The notes under the pieces: model-generated
What the model was told of the DNA's origin: nothing
The model's input: the letters and a program-made list of their open reading frames with translations, nothing else
Databases searched by the model: none
Assembly (NCBI RefSeq): GCF_023101665.1
Contig: NZ_CP082161.1
Location: 6,882,001 to 6,946,000 of the forward strand
DNA: 64,000 nt
Direction: 5' to 3'
From: Bradyrhizobium sp. 195
GTDB lineage: Bacteria; Pseudomonadota; Alphaproteobacteria; Rhizobiales; Xanthobacteraceae
Part shown: positions 17,645 through 27,243 of the stretch, piece by piece
Position numbering within the stretch: position 1 is the stretch's first letter
Layout: each line of letters starts with the position of its first letter
Position numbers and translations under genes: made by a program

Positions 17645-19192
17645 TTACATCTGGACTTCGATCAGCCGCGGGCCGGGCTCGGCGACGGCTTCGGCCAGCG
17701 CCTTGTTGAACTCGTCGGCATTGGTGACGGCGCGGCCGGGCACGCCCATGCCCTTGGCCAGCGCGACGAAATCCAGCGTCGGACGGTCGAGCCTCAGCAT
17801 GTCGTTGGCGCGCTGGCCGGGCTCGCCGGCGCCGACATTGTCGAACTCGCCGCGCAGGATCTGGTAGATGCGGTTGGCGAACACGATGGTGACGATGTTG
17901 AGGTTCTCGCGCGCCTGGGTCCACAGCGACTGGATCGTGTACATCGCGCTGCCGTCGCCGACCATGGTGATCACCTTGCGATCCGGACAGGCGATCGCGG
18001 CGCCGATCGACAGCGGCGTCGAGAAGCCGATCGAGCCACCCATGTTCTGGAGCCAGTCGTGCGGGGCGGCCGCCGCCGTCGGCGGGAAGAAGCCGCGGCC
18101 AGTGGTCAGGGATTCGTCGACCATGATCGCGTTCTCAGGGATAGCACAGGCGATCGCCTGCGCGATCGAGGCGAAGGTGAGCGCGCCGGTCGGCTTGACC
18201 AGTTCAGCCAACGCCTGCGGCTTGACGTCCTTGGCGCTGGCCTTCACCGCGCCGGCAAGTGCTTCGAGCGCCGCAACCGAGTTCTCGCCCCAGGAAGTCA
18301 TGCGATGGACCTCGCAGCCCTCGGGCTTGAGCATGCTCGGCTTGTTCGGATAGGCGAAGAACGCGACGGGATCGTCGGACTCGATCAGCACGATGTGACG
18401 AAACTTCGCCAGCATCGGCAGCGCGTTCTCGATCACGTAATGGATGCGATCGATCGAGTAGCGGCCGCGGCCGCGCGCCATCTTGGGACGGAAGGTCGGG
18501 CCCATCACGGTGCACCCGGACTTGGCGGCGATGCGCTCGGCCAGCGCCAGGCCCTGCTCGCTCAATGCGCTGCCGGTCATCAGCAGCAGCGTGCCCTCGC
18601 CGTCGCCATGCAGGATTTTTGCGGCCTGCTCGACCGCCTGCGGCGAGTAGCTGGCGCGCTGTTGCTCGGCAGGCACCTCAGCGATGCCGTCGGCCTCGTT
18701 CCAGGCGGTGTCGGCGGGCAGGATCAGCGTCGCGATCTGCCCCGGTGCGCTCTTGGCGGCGGCGATCGCCGCGGCGCCGTCAGCGGCAACTGATTTGGAG
18801 TTCGGCGAGGTCCGGACCCAGGACGACATCGGCCGGGCCAGGCCCTCGATGTCGGAGGTCAGCGGCGCGTTGTAGTCGATGTGGTAGACGGCGTGCTGGC
18901 CGACGATGTTGACGATGCCGGAATTCGCCTTCTTGGCGTTGTGCAGGTTGGCAAGGCCGTTGGCGAGACCCGGGCCGAGATGCAGCAGGGTCGAGGCCGG
19001 CGTACCCTTCATGCGGTAATAGCCGTCGGCAGCGCCCGTCACCACGCCTTCGAACAGGCCGAGCACGCAGCGCATGCCGGGGACGCGGTCGAGCGCTGCG
19101 ACAAAATGCATCTCGGAGGTGCCTGGATTGGTGAAGCAGACATCCACCCCACCCTTGACCATCGTCCGCACCAGGCTTTCCGCACCGTTCAT
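17645..19192 (-). CDS. ThDP-dependent enzyme, acetolactate synthase large-subunit-like
   Basis: 515 residues from the ATG at 19192 (GGAGCC site upstream). The N-terminal PYR domain has the catalytic-type Glu region (GLFEGVVTGAADGYYR) and the C-terminal PP domain has the ThDP/Mg motif GDGSAMYTIQSLW with the downstream Asn in VFANR. The annotation style 'acetolactate synthase' is common for this group, but there is no regulatory subunit beside it. The N-terminus TNPGTSEMHFVAALD resembles decarboxylases acting on 2-oxo acids. The substrate is unknown. A paralogue is encoded at 35935. Confidence 0.8.
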   Translation of the reverse strand: MNGAESLVRTMVKGGVDVCFTNPGTSEMHFVAALDRVPGMRCVLGLFEGVVTGAADGYYRMKGTPASTLLHLGPGLANGLANLHNAKKANSGIVNIVGQHAVYHIDYNAPLTSDIEGLARPMSSWVRTSPNSKSVAADGAAAIAAAKSAPGQIATLILPADTAWNEADGIAEVPAEQQRASYSPQAVEQAAKILHGDGEGTLLLMTGSALSEQGLALAERIAAKSGCTVMGPTFRPKMARGRGRYSIDRIHYVIENALPMLAKFRHIVLIESDDPVAFFAYPNKPSMLKPEGCEVHRMTSWGENSVAALEALAGAVKASAKDVKPQALAELVKPTGALTFASIAQAIACAIPENAIMVDESLTTGRGFFPPTAAAAPHDWLQNMGGSIGFSTPLSIGAAIACPDRKVITMVGDGSAMYTIQSLWTQARENLNIVTIVFANRIYQILRGEFDNVGAGEPGQRANDMLRLDRPTLDFVALAKGMGVPGRAVTNADEFNKALAEAVAEPGPRLIEVQM

Positions 19193-19472
19193 CAGAGGCT
19201 CCCGCAACCGGCCATGTCCAAATATCCGTTCGATCAATCATTGTTCGCGCGTTCCGTCAAAGCAAGAGGCGGCATCGCGGCCCTGCCCCGCGCGACGATG
19301 CGCCGGTTTGGCTAATGTTTTTCGGCAAATTGTGGTTGCCGATTTGGTAACGCCAATCGTGAAGATGGCCTGTGTGCCAGGGAAGGACCTGCCTCACGGG
19401 GCCGTGGCTTGCGAAAAGCCCGCAAATATGGCCTGTGGCCTTTGTTGAATCGATTTTTTGCTGGGGGATACA

Positions 19473-20051
19473 ATGATCCGGTTTTTTGCCGCGCCGATTG
19501 CCGCCATCGCACTGCTGTCGGCCACGGCGGGTGGCGCGGTCGCCGAAGAGTTCGACTCGCGCGACATCATGGGTGGCGGCCCGAACTTCTTCCGTTCCGG
19601 CGCCAATCCCGTTCCCCGCACCACCGTCATGTATAACGGCAGTTACGCGCCCGGCACGATCGTGGTGAACACCAGCGAACGGCGGCTGTATCTGGTGCTC
19701 CAGAACGGCCAGGCCCTGCGCTACGGCATCGGCGTCGGCCGTGACGGCTTCCGCTGGGGCGGGGTCCACAGGATCACCGCCAAGAAGGAATGGCCGGACT
19801 GGACGCCGCCGTCGCAAATGCTGGCCCGCCGGCCCGACCTGCCGCGCCACATGAAGGGCGGCGTCGACAATCCGCTGGGCGCGCGCGCGATGTATCTGGG
19901 CTCGACCCTCTACCGCATCCACGGCTCCAACGAGCCGGAAACGATCGGCCAGGCGGTCTCCTCGGGCTGCTTCCGCATGACCAATGACGACGTGACGGAC
20001 CTCTATAGTCGCGTCGCAGTCGGTACCACGGTGGTGGTGCTGAACAACTAG
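19473..20051 (+). CDS. L,D-transpeptidase (YkuD domain), periplasmic
   Basis: 192 residues from the ATG at 19473 with GGGGGA upstream. The signal peptide ends at about AVA-EE. The YkuD catalytic domain shows IVVNTSERRLYLVLQNGQ at its start and the active-site block RIHGSNEP...SSGCFRMTNDD, with His150 and nucleophile Cys166. Such enzymes make 3-3 peptidoglycan cross-links or attach proteins to peptidoglycan, both important in rhizobia. The length is typical of short, single-domain family members. Confidence 0.9.
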   Translation: MIRFFAAPIAAIALLSATAGGAVAEEFDSRDIMGGGPNFFRSGANPVPRTTVMYNGSYAPGTIVVNTSERRLYLVLQNGQALRYGIGVGRDGFRWGGVHRITAKKEWPDWTPPSQMLARRPDLPRHMKGGVDNPLGARAMYLGSTLYRIHGSNEPETIGQAVSSGCFRMTNDDVTDLYSRVAVGTTVVVLNN

Positions 20052-20068
20052 ACGCACGCGAGCGTCCA

Positions 20069-20157
20069 TAGGGTAGGCAAAGCGAAGCGTGCCCACCGAT
20101 CGGTGGCTGTTGTCGAGAGATGGTGGGCACGGCGCTTCGCACCTTTGCCAACCCTAC
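20069..20157. repeat. Dispersed palindromic repeat, GTAGGGTGGGCAAAGCG family
   Basis: Left arm TAGGGTAGGCAAAGCGAAGC and right arm GCACCTTTGCCAACCCTAC. Related copies lie at 21068-21157 (variant with GGATGGGTAGAGCGCAG), 44629-44720 and 46733-46824. Confidence 0.8.
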
Positions 20158-20227
20158 GCGGGAACCGCTGGACGCGTGAATTTGCGGACTTGTGTGCGCG
20201 ACGCGAATGCGGCAGCGTCGAGCGACG

Positions 20228-21043
20228 ATGAGCGCACTCCCCTCGCCCGCGCCTGGCCTTCGCATCGCCCTTCTGGCGCTCGCCGCGCTCACATTGGTGC
20301 CTGACACCGCTACCATGGCCGCCGCGGGCGAATTGCCCGCGATCTCCTCGCGTCAGCGCACCGAGAAGAAGAGCTTTACCGACGGCGAGATCGTCGACGG
20401 CTTCCTGAAGACGGCGTTCGGCGCCGAATATCATCTCGCCGGACGCGTCGACCGCATTCGCAAATTCGACGGACCGGTGCGCGTGTTCGCCGAGAGCGAC
20501 CGCACTGACCGCAAGGCGCAGCTCGCAAAGGTCGTGGCCGACATCGGCCGTCGCGTGCAGCATCTCGACATCGCCATGATCGATACCAACGAAGCGGCGA
20601 ATGTGCGCGTGAAGCTGGTGCGCGACCGCGATCTCTTCCGCACCATCTCGAGCTTCTACGGCGCGGAGAAGGCGCGCGAGATCCGCACCTCGCTCGACCC
20701 GCAATGCCTGTCCGGCTTCCGCAAGAACGACAATTTCGAGATCGAGCATTCCGACGTCATCCTCACCGTCGACAACGGCGACTTCACATTCCTCGACTGC
20801 GCCTACGAAGAATTGCTGCAATCGCTTGGGCCCATCAACGACACCGCGAGCGTGCCCTGGACCATGTTCAACGACAATGTCTCGATGGGCTATTTCGACG
20901 TCTACGATCAGTACATCCTCAATCTGCTGTACGATCCCCGCATCAAGGCGGGCATGACCGTGGCCGAGGCGAAGGCGGTGCTGCCCGCCGTACTCGCCGA
21001 CGTGCGCGCGTGGGTGAAGCAGGTGAATGATTTGAAGGAGTGA
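20228..21043 (+). CDS. DUF2927-family secreted protein
   Basis: 271 residues from the ATG at 20228; an in-frame ATG at 20192 would add a basic tail. A hydrophobic signal (LRIALLALAALTLVPDTATM) is followed by the conserved segments KKSFTDGEIVDGFLKTAFG, DIAMIDTNEAANVRVKLV and FLDCAYEELLQSLGPIND, with YDQYILNLLYDPRIKAGMT near the end. These match DUF2927, which has a zinc-protease-like look but no established function. Confidence 0.75.
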   Translation: MSALPSPAPGLRIALLALAALTLVPDTATMAAAGELPAISSRQRTEKKSFTDGEIVDGFLKTAFGAEYHLAGRVDRIRKFDGPVRVFAESDRTDRKAQLAKVVADIGRRVQHLDIAMIDTNEAANVRVKLVRDRDLFRTISSFYGAEKAREIRTSLDPQCLSGFRKNDNFEIEHSDVILTVDNGDFTFLDCAYEELLQSLGPINDTASVPWTMFNDNVSMGYFDVYDQYILNLLYDPRIKAGMTVAEAKAVLPAVLADVRAWVKQVNDLKE

Positions 21044-21067
21044 GGCGATCCTCCAAACGCTGACGTC

Positions 21068-21157
21068 GTAGGATGGGTAGAGCGCAGCGAAACCCATCAA
21101 GCAGCTGCTGCGACAGCCGCGAAGCTGATGGGTTTCGCTGCGCTCTACCCATCCTAC
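21068..21157. repeat. Palindromic repeat, GTAGGATGGGTAGAGCGCAG variant
   Basis: Perfect arms GGATGGGTAGAGCGCAGCGA and TCGCTGCGCTCTACCCATCC flank a short spacer and are able to form a very long hairpin between two convergent genes, so it could serve as a bidirectional terminator. Confidence 0.8.
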
Positions 21158-21162
21158 TGCAC

Positions 21163-22287
<1,125 letters not shown>

Positions 22288-22486
22288 GGGAGTCTCCGGG
22301 GTAGAGCCGATCCGGTCGATATGTCCGAATAATCAGGTTTTATCCAGTCACCTGTTCGGACGGGGAAGGCGCCGCCCGCCCCTTCAAAAATTCGAACAAT
22401 TACATAGATATAGAGAGTGTTTTGGCGTCGTCCGCCGATCGGGGCGGCGGCTGAAACAGGCCTTTGGACCGCCCCGTACGATTAAC

Positions 22487-22612
22487 TTGTCTGTCGTGCG
22501 TTGCCGCTACAATATGTTGGATTGAGCTTGCGTCGCCGGTGTTCCGCGTCGGCAACGCGACCGAGCCAGGCCCGTCCGAGCGGCGGGCCGTTGGCTTTTT
22601 GGGAGTTTGGTC
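22487..22612 (+). promoter_or_regulatory. Candidate attenuator or riboswitch-like leader of the urc genes
   Basis: In the 325-base gap before urc1, a hairpin at 22528-22560 pairs TTGCGTCGCCG with CGGCAACGCGA (10 of 11, one G-T). Its 3' arm could instead pair with GCGTTGCCG at 22498-22506 (9 bp) or form CGCGT/ACGCG locally. An intrinsic-terminator hairpin follows (arms from 22564 and up to 22596: AGCCA-GGCCCG with CGGGCC-TTGGCT), then TTTTT (22596-22600), then the Shine-Dalgarno GGGAG (22601-22605) and the ATG at 22613. A promoter-like TTGTCT/TACAAT pair (22487-22513, 15-base spacing) would start RNA near 22520. The rest of the gap shows no gene. Confidence 0.55.
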
Positions 22613-23869
22613 ATGAGCCGCGCGAACCGTACCGACCACATCCGCCTGACCTCGCATCCGGAGCCGGGCGGCAAGGCCGCCTTCCCGATTCACTGGGGCG
22701 CTACGGATGCGCGCGCACGGGGGCCGATCATCGGCACGGTGTCACGCGCAGGCGATCGCAACGTGATCGGCAGCCATGGCGGGTCCTATGCGATGTACCG
22801 CGCGCTCGCGGTCTCCGCCGGCGCGCTCGATCCGATCCGGCGGCCCGACCTCACCAACACGTTTCCGGCCGCGACCATCGGCCCGTTCGAGCAGTGGCAA
22901 GATCCGGCAAAGATCGTCGCACTCGATCCGTGGGGACATCTCGTCGCCGAGAATTTCGGCAAGGACATTGCGGAGGGCGTCGACATCCGGCCGAGCATCG
23001 CGGTGACGCGGGCGCGGCTCGACCTGCCGGAGATCCGCGAGGCACTCGCTGCAAAGCGGCTGCGCGCCGACGGCGAGGTCGTGCACGCCAATGGCAGCGT
23101 CTCCGTCGTGAAGATCGCGATCGATCCGGTCTGGTACCTGCCCGGCCTTGCGGCGCGCTTCGGCACCGCCGAGACCGAGCTGCGGCGCACGCTGTTCGAG
23201 CAGACCGCCGGCATGTTCCCCGAGCTCGTGACGCGGCCGGACATGAAGGTGTTCCTGCCGCCGATCGGCGGCACCACGGTCTACATGTTCGGCGACGTGA
23301 CAAAACTGCCGGACCATCGCACAAAAATCACCTGCCGCGTGCATGACGAATGCAACGGCTCCGACGTGTTCGGCTCCGACATCTGCACCTGCCGGCCCTA
23401 CCTGATCCACGGCATCGAGGAATCCGCGCGCGGCGCGCAGGAGGGCGGGCTCGGGCTCGTCGTCTATAATCGCAAGGAAGGCCGCGCGCTCGGCGAGGTC
23501 ACCAAATTCCTGGTCTACAACGCGCGCAAGCGCCAGGAGGACGGCGATGCGGCCGCGGCCTATTTCGAACGGACGGAATGCGTCGCCGGCGTGCAGGACG
23601 CGCGCTTCCAGCAATTGATGCCGGATACGATCCACTGGCTCGGCTTGAAGCGCATCGACCGCTTCCTGTCGATGAGCGACATGAAATACGACGCGCTGAC
23701 CTCGCAGGGTATCGACATCGTCGAACGCGTGCCGATCCCGCCGGAGCTGATCCCGGCCGACGCCTATGTCGAGATCGCTGCGAAGAAGGCGGCCGGCTAT
23801 TACTCGTCCGACATCGCGCCCGAGAAGGACGTGGACGGCGTGGTCGGCCGTTCGCTGGAAAAATACTGA
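22613..23869 (+). CDS. urc1: Urc1-type GTP cyclohydrolase II-like protein (uracil catabolism)
   Basis: 418 residues from the ATG at 22613 (GGGAG 7 bases upstream; a TTG two codons earlier is rejected). The C-terminal half is GTP cyclohydrolase II-like: RVHDECNGSDVFGSDICTCR carries the three zinc Cys (247, 258, 260). The N-terminal 200 residues (GTVSRAGDRNVIGSHGGSYAMYRAL) are specific to the Urc1 subgroup. In the URC pathway known from Lachancea kluyveri, Urc1 acts in ring breakdown after uracil has become UMP. The following genes are urc4 and upp, which fixes the assignment over riboflavin synthesis. Confidence 0.85.
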   Translation: MSRANRTDHIRLTSHPEPGGKAAFPIHWGATDARARGPIIGTVSRAGDRNVIGSHGGSYAMYRALAVSAGALDPIRRPDLTNTFPAATIGPFEQWQDPAKIVALDPWGHLVAENFGKDIAEGVDIRPSIAVTRARLDLPEIREALAAKRLRADGEVVHANGSVSVVKIAIDPVWYLPGLAARFGTAETELRRTLFEQTAGMFPELVTRPDMKVFLPPIGGTTVYMFGDVTKLPDHRTKITCRVHDECNGSDVFGSDICTCRPYLIHGIEESARGAQEGGLGLVVYNRKEGRALGEVTKFLVYNARKRQEDGDAAAAYFERTECVAGVQDARFQQLMPDTIHWLGLKRIDRFLSMSDMKYDALTSQGIDIVERVPIPPELIPADAYVEIAAKKAAGYYSSDIAPEKDVDGVVGRSLEKY

Positions 23870-23876
23870 TCGCGCG

Positions 23877-25115
23877 ATGGCGGAGGCTTTGGAACGACAG
23901 GCGCGCGCGCTGCTCAGTGCAGCAGCAGTTCGCGCGCGCGCCGGCGAGATGCTCGATATCGGCCTTGCCGGCGGTTTGAGCCACTTCACTGTTGATCTCG
24001 ACCGCATGGATGGTGTCGCGGAGGCGGTGCTCGCGGTCACGCGAAAGGCCTATCCGGCGCTGGACGTGCCGTTCCACGCGCGGTGGCGGCATTTTGTGAT
24101 TGAGGGCGTCGACCGCTGGGCGGACCTTGCGAATGTGGCCTCGTGGCCGGATCGCGCGGCGCGGGCGCGGGCCGAGTTCGATCTCGCCATCGTCAGCGTG
24201 CTGCTCGATGCCGGCGCGGGTGCGGCGTGGCGATATCGCGACGCGATCAGCGGCAAAAGCATCGGCCGGTCCGAGGGGCTCGCGATCGCCAGCCTCGACA
24301 TGTTCGCGAACGGTCTTTTTTCGCGCGATGCCGGCTCGCCCTTGAGGGCCGATGCAGATGTGCTCGCTCAACTGCCGCTCGCCGGGCTTACGGCGGCGTT
24401 TCAGGTGAGCGCGGCCAATCCGCTGCTCGGGCTCGAAGGGCGAACCGATCTGCTGCAGCGCCTGGGCAGGCTGGTGGCGGAGCGCGCGGACGTGTTCGGC
24501 CTGCATGACACGCCACGGCCGGGCGGCCTGTTCGATCACATCGCCGCGCAAGCCGTCGGCGGCACTGTCGCTGCGCCCGCCATTCTGTCGGGGGTGCTGA
24601 ACCAGCTTGGGCCGATCTGGCCGTCGCGGCTGGAGGTCGCTGGCGTTCCGCTCGGCGATTGCTGGCGCCACCCCGCCATCAAGGCCAATGATGCGACCGC
24701 AGGCCTCGTGCCCCTGCACAAGCTGTCGCAATGGCTGAGCTATTCGCTGATCGAACCGCTGCAGCGCGCCGGGTTCAATGTCATCGATATCGACGGGCTG
24801 ACGGGGCTTGCCGAATACCGCAATGGCGGCCTGTTCGTTGATCACGAGGTGCTGCGGCTGCGCGATCCCACCGATGCCGCGCGCGCGCATGCGGTGGATT
24901 CGCTGCTCGTCGTGGAATGGCGCGCGCTGACTGTGGCGCTGCTCGATCGGTTAGCTGAACTCGTTCGCGCAAAACTCGGGCGCACGCGCGAGACATTGCC
25001 GCTCGCCAGCATCCTCGAAGGCGGTACCTGGGCCGCCGGCCGCAGCATTGCCTTTTCACGCCGTCCCGACGGTTCGCCGCCGCTCAAGGTGATCAGCGAC
25101 GGCACGGTGTTTTAA
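23877..25115 (+). CDS. urc4: Urc4-type DUF1688 protein (uracil catabolism)
   Basis: 412 residues from the ATG at 23877, 8 bases after the urc1 stop. Conserved DUF1688-style stretches include HFTVDLDRMDGVAEAVL, VPFHARWRHFVIEGVDRW, RSEGLAIASLDMF, CWRHPAIKANDATAGLVPLH, KLSQWLSYSLIEPLQRAG and EYRNGGLFVD. DUF1688 equals Urc4/Urg3, an enzyme of unknown mechanism required in the URC route for uracil degradation. Translational coupling with urc1 is likely. Confidence 0.85.
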   Translation: MAEALERQARALLSAAAVRARAGEMLDIGLAGGLSHFTVDLDRMDGVAEAVLAVTRKAYPALDVPFHARWRHFVIEGVDRWADLANVASWPDRAARARAEFDLAIVSVLLDAGAGAAWRYRDAISGKSIGRSEGLAIASLDMFANGLFSRDAGSPLRADADVLAQLPLAGLTAAFQVSAANPLLGLEGRTDLLQRLGRLVAERADVFGLHDTPRPGGLFDHIAAQAVGGTVAAPAILSGVLNQLGPIWPSRLEVAGVPLGDCWRHPAIKANDATAGLVPLHKLSQWLSYSLIEPLQRAGFNVIDIDGLTGLAEYRNGGLFVDHEVLRLRDPTDAARAHAVDSLLVVEWRALTVALLDRLAELVRAKLGRTRETLPLASILEGGTWAAGRSIAFSRRPDGSPPLKVISDGTVF

Positions 25116-25260
25116 CCCTCTCCCCTTGTGGGAGAGGGTGGCTTCGCGAAAGCGAAGCCGGGTGAGGGGTCTGTCTCCGCGGGCACTTCTCTCAATGAAC
25201 TTCGCGGAGAGAACCCCTCATCCGGCGCTTCGCGCCACCTTCTCCCACAAGGGGAGAAGG
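25116..25260. repeat. Dispersed repeat, CCTCTCCCCTTGTGGGAGAG family
   Basis: Short palindromes ending in TTCTCCCACAAGGGGAGAAG fill the gap between urc4 and upp. Related elements are at 25962-26082 and 48685-48828. The transcribed hairpins could affect upp expression within the operon. Confidence 0.75.
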
Positions 25261-25277
25261 AAGAAAGGCATCTCATC

Positions 25278-25907
25278 ATGCAAGGCGTCACGATCGTCGA
25301 TCATCCGCTGGTGCAGCACAAGCTGACGCTGGTGCGGGACAAATCCATCTCGACAAAATCGTTCAGGGAGCTGATCAAGGAGATCGGCATGCTCCTGTGC
25401 TACGAGGTGACGCGCGATTTGCCGCTCGCGGACACCGTGATCGAGACGCCGCTGGCGACGATGCACTCGGCCAAGATCGCCGGCAAGAAGCTGGTGTTCG
25501 TGCCGATGCTGCGCGCCGGTACCACCTTCGTCGACGGCATGATGGACCTGGTGCCGACCGCGCGCGTCGCCCATATCGGGCTCTATCGCGAGCCGCACAG
25601 CTTTGCGGCGGTCGAATATTTCTTCAAATCGCCGTCCGATCTCAGCGAGCGCCTCGCGATCGTGGTGACACCGGTGGTCGCCACCGCCAACACGGCGGTC
25701 GCCGCCATCGACCGCCTGAAGGAGCGCGGCGCCAGGGACATCCGCCTCGCCTGCCTGATCGCCGCTCCGGAAGGACTCGAGCGGCTGCGCGGCTTGCATC
25801 CGGATGTTCCGATCTGGACCGCGGCAGTGGACGAGGGCCTCGACGAGAACGGCTTCATCCTGCCGGGCCTCGGCGACGCCGGCGACCGCGCCTACGGGAC
25901 GCGGTAG
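25278..25907 (+). CDS. upp: Uracil phosphoribosyltransferase-like protein, divergent
   Basis: 209 residues from the ATG at 25278. The frame and C-terminal signature [20 protein letters not shown] are those of uracil phosphoribosyltransferase, which makes UMP from uracil and PRPP, the first step of the URC pathway (Fur1). The PRPP loop is abnormal: [17 protein letters not shown] replaces the usual (V/L)DPMLATGGS.., so the key Asp and the Gly-Gly are lost, and RAGTTFVDG replaces RAGLGM.DG. It follows urc4 after a repeat. It may be a pathway-specific paralogue. Confidence 0.8.
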   Translation: MQGVTIVDHPLVQHKLTLVRDKSISTKSFRELIKEIGMLLCYEVTRDLPLADTVIETPLATMHSAKIAGKKLVFVPMLRAGTTFVDGMMDLVPTARVAHIGLYREPHSFAAVEYFFKSPSDLSERLAIVVTPVVATANTAVAAIDRLKERGARDIRLACLIAAPEGLERLRGLHPDVPIWTAAVDEGLDENGFILPGLGDAGDRAYGTR

Positions 25908-25961
25908 GCACGCTCTAAAGCGAAATCGCTTCAGGTTGAATCAAGTAACCGCGGGCTCGGT

Positions 25962-26082
25962 CACCTCTCCCGCTTGCGGGAGAGGTCGGCGCACAGCGCC
26001 GGGTGAGGGTTCTTTCCTCTGGGGGAGTGTCCCATTGCGGAAGCACCCCACCCCAGCCCACCCCCGCAAGCAGGAGAGGGGG
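25962..26082. repeat. Dispersed repeat, CACCTCTCCCGCTTGCGGG family
   Basis: Inverted CCTCTCCCGCTTGCGGGAGA and CCCCCGCAAGCAGGAGAGG units lie between the convergent upp and protease genes and may end both transcripts. Confidence 0.7.
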
Positions 26083-26127
26083 CGCACCTCCGTCGCTGCA
26101 TCAATCGATGCCTGATCTCATCCCGCC

Positions 26128-27240
26128 CTAAATCTTCCCGCTGCCGCAAACGCTCTTCAGCGCCTGCCACTCCTTGTCCGTCAACAGCGGCGGGCCGCTG
26201 ACGGGGCGGTCTTCCCGGGTCATGCGGGCGAGGCGGTCTTCGGTCAGGGGGTGACTGGCGAGGATCGTGGTGAGCGCGGAGCCGCCTTCCTTGCCGGTGA
26301 CGCGGAACATCAGCTCAAAAGCGGGCTTTGGCGAGCGGCCGAGCTTGTGCATGACCTCGATCGCGAACGTGTCGGCGGCGGTCTCGGCCTCGCGCGAGTA
26401 GGAGGCTTCGACCAGGCTGCGCGAGGCGAAGATCACCGCGCTCGAGCCGGTGACGTCGCCGAACAACAGGCCGATCAGGAACGAGGTGCCGCCGTTGTAG
26501 ATCAGCCCGCGCATATTGTCGTGATGCTTGAGATGGCCGAGCTCGTGGGCGAGGATGCCGGCGAGCTCGTCGGGGCTTTCGGCCTTGTCGAGCAGTCCCT
26601 TCAACACGAACACCTTGCCGCCCGGCAATGCAAAGGCATTCGGCACCGCCGTCGGCAGCACGCCCGCCGTCATGGAATCGTCGTCGAGACCTGCGGCATC
26701 GCGCAGGCGGTTGACGAGCTTCGTGAAGGCGGCCTTGCCTGCGGGATCTTCGCAGACGCTGCGGCCGAAGATGGTTTTCATCTGCACTTCGGCGGCATCG
26801 CCGATGCGCCGCTCGACTGGCTTCGGCACCAGCGGCGCGAGGCGATCGGCGACGAGTGGCACGCCGAACAATACGACGCAGACGATGGAGGTTGCGGCGG
26901 CCACCGACCAGCCGACGATTTTGGCGACGCCGCGCCGCGAGGTCTGGTGCTCGTCGAGACGCATGCAGCGAGCAATCACGTCTGCTGCGAGCGCAGCGTC
27001 GCGGATTTCGAGCCGCGCCAGGGACGGCGCACTTGTGCAGGCGAGCCGCAGGACGCCACTCGGGCTGTCCGCGCGACGGATATCGGCATAGGCCCAGCGC
27101 ACGGGCGTTCCGCCCTCCTCGACGATCTCGAGGGCATCACCGAGCGTCAGCATCACCTGACGCCTGCGGCTCGACACGCCGTCGAAGAAGATCGTCGGCT
27201 TGACAGCCTGCGCCGGGGCCTCGGTGGACAACTCACTCAC
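26128..27240 (-). CDS. M48-family membrane metalloprotease
   Basis: 370 residues. An N-terminal cytoplasmic or PH-like part precedes a membrane helix (IVGWSVAAATSIVCVVLFGVPLV, about 108-130). The M48 domain follows with zinc motif HELGH at 232-236 and a likely third ligand in the SREAETAADTFA helix; LASHPLTEDRLARM is the usual C-terminal M48 block. Typical substrates are periplasmic or membrane proteins. It starts 3 bases after the stop of the DUF898 gene, so the two are one operon. Confidence 0.88.
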   Translation of the reverse strand: MSELSTEAPAQAVKPTIFFDGVSSRRRQVMLTLGDALEIVEEGGTPVRWAYADIRRADSPSGVLRLACTSAPSLARLEIRDAALAADVIARCMRLDEHQTSRRGVAKIVGWSVAAATSIVCVVLFGVPLVADRLAPLVPKPVERRIGDAAEVQMKTIFGRSVCEDPAGKAAFTKLVNRLRDAAGLDDDSMTAGVLPTAVPNAFALPGGKVFVLKGLLDKAESPDELAGILAHELGHLKHHDNMRGLIYNGGTSFLIGLLFGDVTGSSAVIFASRSLVEASYSREAETAADTFAIEVMHKLGRSPKPAFELMFRVTGKEGGSALTTILASHPLTEDRLARMTREDRPVSGPPLLTDKEWQALKSVCGSGKI

Positions 27241-27243
27241 AGC

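Noticed and set aside
25116..26082. Repeated short units around upp as a possible CRISPR array
   Set aside because: Units are palindromic, irregularly spaced and recur elsewhere as single elements; no cas gene is present.
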